Assembly: GCA_030149405.1 (NCBI GenBank)
Contig: JASBRM010000364.1
Span: 1-9,944, forward strand
Direction of reading: 5' to 3'
Source of the DNA: Neptuniibacter sp.
GTDB lineage: Bacteria; Pseudomonadota; Gammaproteobacteria; Pseudomonadales; Balneatricaceae
Length of the DNA: 9,944 nucleotides
Shown piece after piece: positions 6,727-9,944 of this stretch. Each line of letters opens with the position of its first letter. Position 1 is the first letter of the stretch. The translations under genes were made by a program, and so were the position numbers. The notes under the pieces were generated by a model. The model searched no databases, was not told the DNA's origin, and saw only the letters and a list, made by a program, of their open reading frames with translations.

Positions 6727-7785
6727 ATGGAACGTAAGATAACGGTACCTGCGGGCTATGTACGGCAGTTACTGAAACTGGTAGAAGAGCAGGGTTATAG
6801 TGTTGATGAGCTGCTGAACTATGTTGGTATCGATTCAAGCATGATTGATACTCAAACAGAGTTTCCAGCGGATAAGTTCGGACTGTTGTATCAGCGAATC
6901 TATTACATTGCGCAGGATGAATATTTTGGCATGCTGAGTGGCGGAAAGGTGCCAAATGGTACCTTCCGGATGATGTGCCATTGCCTGATTCACTGTAAAA
7001 CTCTTGAACACGCCATCTATCGCGCCAGTGATTTCCATGAAATCTGTCGTGGCACTCAGGTTAAACCTTTTCTGGTGAGAAAAGGGCGATATGCCAAGGT
7101 TTCTTTCACTACCACCGATGCCTCTGGAATGGATCTGGAGGAGCTGTTGAAGGATTCAACACCGGAAAAAATCCGGACCTCTCTGTCGATGTGGCATCAC
7201 TTCTTATGTTGGTTGCTGGGCACCCGACTGGATTTGAAAGCGGCCTATCTGTCATTCCCGGAACCTGAAGATATCTCCTTATACAAAACCGTTTTCCAGT
7301 CCGAAGTTAAATTCGATCAGCACGATAACGCTATTGTTTTCCCCGCACGATACCTCGATTACCCTATCGTCCAGACCCCGGATACGTTGCGAAGCTTTCT
7401 GAAAACGGCCCCTTATCAGTTGATTGTGATGGTGGATGATGATGCCAGTTTGAAGGCTCAAGTAGTGGCTCTGATTGGTAAAGACTTCAGCCAGGAGTTG
7501 CCAAGTGCAGAAGACATTGCCTACAGGCTGCACATGTCAGTTTCCACCTTGAGACGGCGATTACTTGAGGAAGATACGTCCTATCAAAAAATTAAGGATG
7601 AGTGCCGCAAAATGGCAGCTTTGAATTATATGAATTCACCGCAGCTCTCGATTAACGATGTGGCGGGCTTGATGGGCTTTGAGGAGCCTTCAGCATTTTT
7701 CCGTTCCTTCAAAAAATGGACCGGGATGACCCCAGGAGAATATCGTCGCAGTGACACCTATTGCCAGCAATTAGAGCAAGCATAA
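6727..7785 (+). CDS. AraC-family transcriptional regulator (OruR/ArgR-like)
   Basis: This regulator has about 352 residues and two parts. An N-terminal effector-binding domain of the arabinose-binding type opens with MERKITVPAGYVRQLLKLVE and GYSVDELLNYVGID. A C-terminal AraC DNA-binding domain holds both helix-turn-helix motifs: AEDIAYRLHMSVSTLRRRL, and INDVAGLMGFEEPSAFFRSF followed by KKWTGMTPGEYRR. I prefer the ATG at 6727, with GAG five to seven bases upstream and a start typical of the family. In-frame upstream starts at 6682 (ATG) and 6667 (GTG) would add 15 or 20 residues, but neither has a ribosome binding site. The ligand is not known. It is divergent from the DUF1302-DUF1329 operon across 280 bp, so it probably activates that operon. 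No clear terminator follows, and the acyl-CoA dehydrogenase gene begins 202 bp later. Confidence 0.88.
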   Translation: MERKITVPAGYVRQLLKLVEEQGYSVDELLNYVGIDSSMIDTQTEFPADKFGLLYQRIYYIAQDEYFGMLSGGKVPNGTFRMMCHCLIHCKTLEHAIYRASDFHEICRGTQVKPFLVRKGRYAKVSFTTTDASGMDLEELLKDSTPEKIRTSLSMWHHFLCWLLGTRLDLKAAYLSFPEPEDISLYKTVFQSEVKFDQHDNAIVFPARYLDYPIVQTPDTLRSFLKTAPYQLIVMVDDDASLKAQVVALIGKDFSQELPSAEDIAYRLHMSVSTLRRRLLEEDTSYQKIKDECRKMAALNYMNSPQLSINDVAGLMGFEEPSAFFRSFKKWTGMTPGEYRRSDTYCQQLEQA

Positions 7786-7940
7786 ACAGCGCTGAGGCCC
7801 ATAATCACTGAGTTTTTATGGCGTATGAATTTTTTTGTCAGTAGATGAGGCTTGAATTGTTATTGTTTGATAAGTGCTCTGAGCAGATCATGAATTAAGC
7901 ATTTCCCAAATGTAAAAACGCTTTCGAAGAATAATAAAAG

Positions 7941-7964
7941 CAGGCCGGAATGTATTCAGGCTTG
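7941..7964. promoter_or_regulatory. Imperfect inverted repeat upstream of the acyl-CoA dehydrogenase ribosome binding site
   Basis: GCC-G-GAAT (7944-7951) mirrors ATTC-A-GGC (7954-7961), with further CA/TG pairing at the outside. It ends one base before the GCGAGGAACGGAG segment that holds the ribosome binding site. It could be an operator or a leader hairpin. Another short palindrome, TGCTCTGAGCA, is at 7875-7885. I see no convincing -35/-10 pair in 7786-7987 and no strong terminator after the AraC gene. Confidence 0.35.
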
Positions 7965-7987
7965 CGAGGAACGGAGCAACAAGAGCG

Positions 7988-9766
7988 ATGAGTGAGTATC
8001 GTTTTCCTTATCAGGATGCATTGTTTGTATTAAATGACTTGGTGGGTCTTGAACAGATTTGTCATCAGGCAGGGCTTGATGAATTCGCTGAAGGCCTTGG
8101 CGAAGCAGTGCTTGATGAAGCGGCTAAACTGGGCGAAGAGCAACTGGCCCCACTTAACCGAGTAGGCGATCTGAAGGGTGCAACCCTTGCGGATGGTAAT
8201 GTTCAGCAAACCGAGGGTTTTTCCGAGGCTTACCAGCAGTTTTGTGAGGGTGGCTGGCCATCTCTGGCGGGCAACCCGGAATTTGAAGGGCAGGGGTTGC
8301 CGTTATCACTGTCTGTTGCCGTGAATGAAATCTGGCAGTCTGCAAACCTTGGTTGGGCGCTTTGCCCGTTGCTGACTCAGGGCGCAATTGAAGCGATTGA
8401 AACCCATGGTAGCGAAGAGTTGCAGAATACCTACCTGCCTAAACTGATCAACGGTGAGTGGACAGGTACCATGAACCTGACTGAACCCGATGCCGGTACC
8501 GATCTGGCCGCTCTGAAAACCAGAGCCATTCCAGAAGGTGATCATTACCGTATCACCGGACAGAAAATCTTTATCACCTGGGGTGATCATCAGATGACAG
8601 ACAATATTGTGCATCTGGTATTAGCCCGTTTACCGGATGCGCCAGCAGGCGTGAAGGGTATCTCTCTGTTTGTTGTGCCTAAGTTCATGCTGGATGCAGA
8701 GGGTAATGTCACTGACCAAAGAAACGATGTGTCCCCTGTTGCTCTGGAGCATAAGCTGGGTATTCACGGCAGCCCAACCTGTGTCATGAGTTTTGGCGAT
8801 AACGGCGGTGCTGTGGGTTATCTGGTGGGTGCTGAGAACAATGGTCTCGCATGCATGTTTACCATGATGAACGATGCTCGTCAGGCAGTAGGTTTACAGG
8901 GTCTGGCAATATCCGAACGTGCCTATCAACACGCGCTGGCGTATGCCAAAGACCGTATTCAGGGAACACTTCGGGATGGTTCTCGCATCAGCATTATTAA
9001 ACACCCGGATGTACGCCGTATGTTACTGCAGATGAAATCGGGTACACAGGCAATGCGCGCCCTGGCATATGTGGCGCGAGCAGAAGCTGATCGCGCTAAA
9101 AATGCTACGGATGAAGAGACAAAAGCTATTCACCATGCACGTACCGAACTCTACACCCCAATTGTAAAGGGCTGGATGACTGAACTGTCTCAGGAACTCA
9201 CCTATCTTGCTGTGCAGGTTCACGGCGGTATGGGCTTTATTGAGGAAACAGGGGTTGCGCAGCATTACCGTGACGCACGTATCCTGACCATTTATGAGGG
9301 CACAACAGGCATTCAGGCACTGGATCTGATTGGCCGTAAGACGATTTCTGATAAAGGGGCAGCGCTTTCAGCCTTGCTGGAAGAGATTAAATCCGATCTG
9401 GATGGCATCAAATCCGAAGCCACGAGCTCTATTGTCAAAGCGGTATATTCGGCTCTGGATGATGCTGATATCGCACGTAAGTGGGTACTGGCGAACGGTG
9501 CCAAAGACCCTGCTGCGGCTGGCGCTGCCAGCGTGAACTTTATGATGTTACTGGGTTACCTGTGTGGTGGCTGGTTAATGGTGAAGTCCGCGGCCATTGC
9601 AGAAGGCAAGCTAGGGGCACCTGATGCAGATAAAGATTTCCTAGAGAGCAAAATCGTCTGTGCGCGTTTTTATGCTGAACAGTTATTACCAAGAACCGGT
9701 GCTCTTCTTAAGGCGATGCAGAGCGGTGGTGAAGCGGTAATGGCGCTTTCTGAAGATCAGTTTTAG
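7988..9766 (+). CDS. Acyl-CoA dehydrogenase (large, DmdC-like architecture)
   Basis: This FAD enzyme introduces the 2,3 double bond into an acyl-CoA and passes electrons to ETF. At 592 residues it is longer than classical 380-residue acyl-CoA dehydrogenases. It fits the subgroup with an extra N-terminal segment and a helical C-terminal extension, which includes 3-methylmercaptopropionyl-CoA dehydrogenase (DmdC) and various fatty acyl-CoA dehydrogenases. Visible signatures are MNLTEPDAGTDL (about residues 162-173, flavin and substrate loop), the MMNDARQAVGLQGLAISERA helix, QVHGGMGFIEETG (about 410-422), and the catalytic base Glu437 in IYEGTTGIQALDL. The start ATG at 7988 follows a GGAG/AAGAG-rich leader and a typical SEYRFPYQDALFVL opening. 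The next gene, 26 bp downstream, encodes ETF:ubiquinone oxidoreductase, the acceptor end of its electron path. Chain-length specificity cannot be read from the sequence; a DMSP role is possible but not supported by any neighbour. Confidence 0.92.
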   Translation: MSEYRFPYQDALFVLNDLVGLEQICHQAGLDEFAEGLGEAVLDEAAKLGEEQLAPLNRVGDLKGATLADGNVQQTEGFSEAYQQFCEGGWPSLAGNPEFEGQGLPLSLSVAVNEIWQSANLGWALCPLLTQGAIEAIETHGSEELQNTYLPKLINGEWTGTMNLTEPDAGTDLAALKTRAIPEGDHYRITGQKIFITWGDHQMTDNIVHLVLARLPDAPAGVKGISLFVVPKFMLDAEGNVTDQRNDVSPVALEHKLGIHGSPTCVMSFGDNGGAVGYLVGAENNGLACMFTMMNDARQAVGLQGLAISERAYQHALAYAKDRIQGTLRDGSRISIIKHPDVRRMLLQMKSGTQAMRALAYVARAEADRAKNATDEETKAIHHARTELYTPIVKGWMTELSQELTYLAVQVHGGMGFIEETGVAQHYRDARILTIYEGTTGIQALDLIGRKTISDKGAALSALLEEIKSDLDGIKSEATSSIVKAVYSALDDADIARKWVLANGAKDPAAAGAASVNFMMLLGYLCGGWLMVKSAAIAEGKLGAPDADKDFLESKIVCARFYAEQLLPRTGALLKAMQSGGEAVMALSEDQF

Positions 9767-9792
9767 CAATAACAGCATAAGTGAGGTTTACG

Positions 9793-9944
9793 ATGAGTGA
9801 GATAACGCGCGAATCCATGGAGTTTGATGTTGTTATTGTGGGTGCAGGACCAGCGGGTTTATCCGCTGCCTGCCGACTGATGCAACAGGCAAACAAAGCA
9901 GAACAGGAATTGACTGTCTGCGTAGTTGAAAAAGGGTCTGAAGT
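9793..9944 (+). CDS. Electron transfer flavoprotein-ubiquinone oxidoreductase, N-terminal part, cut by the window edge
   Basis: This protein moves electrons from reduced ETF to ubiquinone at the inner membrane, using FAD and a 4Fe-4S cluster. Only the first 50 complete codons are present. They contain the dinucleotide-binding motif [18 protein letters not shown] (GxGxxG at residues 17-22) and the second strand VCVVEKGSE, with Glu46 at the ribose-binding position. The spacing and wording match the start of proteobacterial ETF-QO as I know it. The ATG at 9793 has GAGG six bases upstream. It lies 26 bp after the acyl-CoA dehydrogenase gene and is probably cotranscribed, so acyl-CoA oxidation and electron disposal are made together. 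The iron-sulfur and quinone-binding regions are beyond the window. Another FAD-dependent oxidoreductase is possible but less likely. Confidence 0.88.
   Translation, partial: MSEITRESMEFDVVIVGAGPAGLSAACRLMQQANKAEQELTVCVVEKGSE

Overview
The window looks like the chromosome of a marine-type Gammaproteobacterium of moderate GC content. The fatty-acid oxidation proteins read like those of Pseudomonas, Oceanospirillaceae and related groups. That placement is an inference from protein resemblance and base composition, not from a marker gene. No phage, transposase, RNA gene or CRISPR array is visible.

Left part (1-2743): two minus-strand genes form a short operon. The first is an ECH1-like delta3,5-delta2,4-dienoyl-CoA isomerase, followed by the N-terminal part of FadH (2,4-dienoyl-CoA reductase), which runs off the left edge. 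The isomerase product is the FadH substrate, so together they handle awkward double bonds during beta-oxidation of unsaturated fatty acids. Divergent from them is a TetR-family regulator, translationally coupled by a GTGA overlap to an alpha/beta hydrolase. The 98-bp gap between the two transcription units holds a large near-perfect inverted repeat. It consists of two TGTC/GACA palindromes with sigma70-like promoter elements built into both strands, and is a strong candidate TetR operator.

Middle (2744-3150): a 407-bp gap between convergent genes contains two tandem copies of a unit of about 150 bp. Each copy carries a 72-bp double-hairpin element of the widespread GTCATTCC...GGATGAC type. 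The second copy ends in a perfect 28-bp bidirectional terminator, and the first ends in a decayed version of it.

Right-middle (3151-7785): a minus-strand pair encodes a DUF1302 outer-membrane beta-barrel-like protein and a secreted DUF1329 protein. Divergent from them is an AraC/OruR-type regulator. The shared intergenic region contains a 12-bp-arm inverted repeat that may be the regulator's site.

Right end (7988-9944): a large acyl-CoA dehydrogenase (592 aa, DmdC-like architecture) is followed after 26 bp by the start of the ETF:ubiquinone oxidoreductase gene. This pair supplies the first oxidation step and the route for its electrons into the quinone pool.

Taken together, the window reads as a lipid or acyl-CoA catabolism neighbourhood. 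It has enzymes for saturated and unsaturated acyl chains, a possible ester or thioester hydrolase, an uncharacterised cell-envelope pair that may handle a hydrophobic substrate, and two local regulators. The link between the envelope pair and the beta-oxidation genes is inference from proximity.
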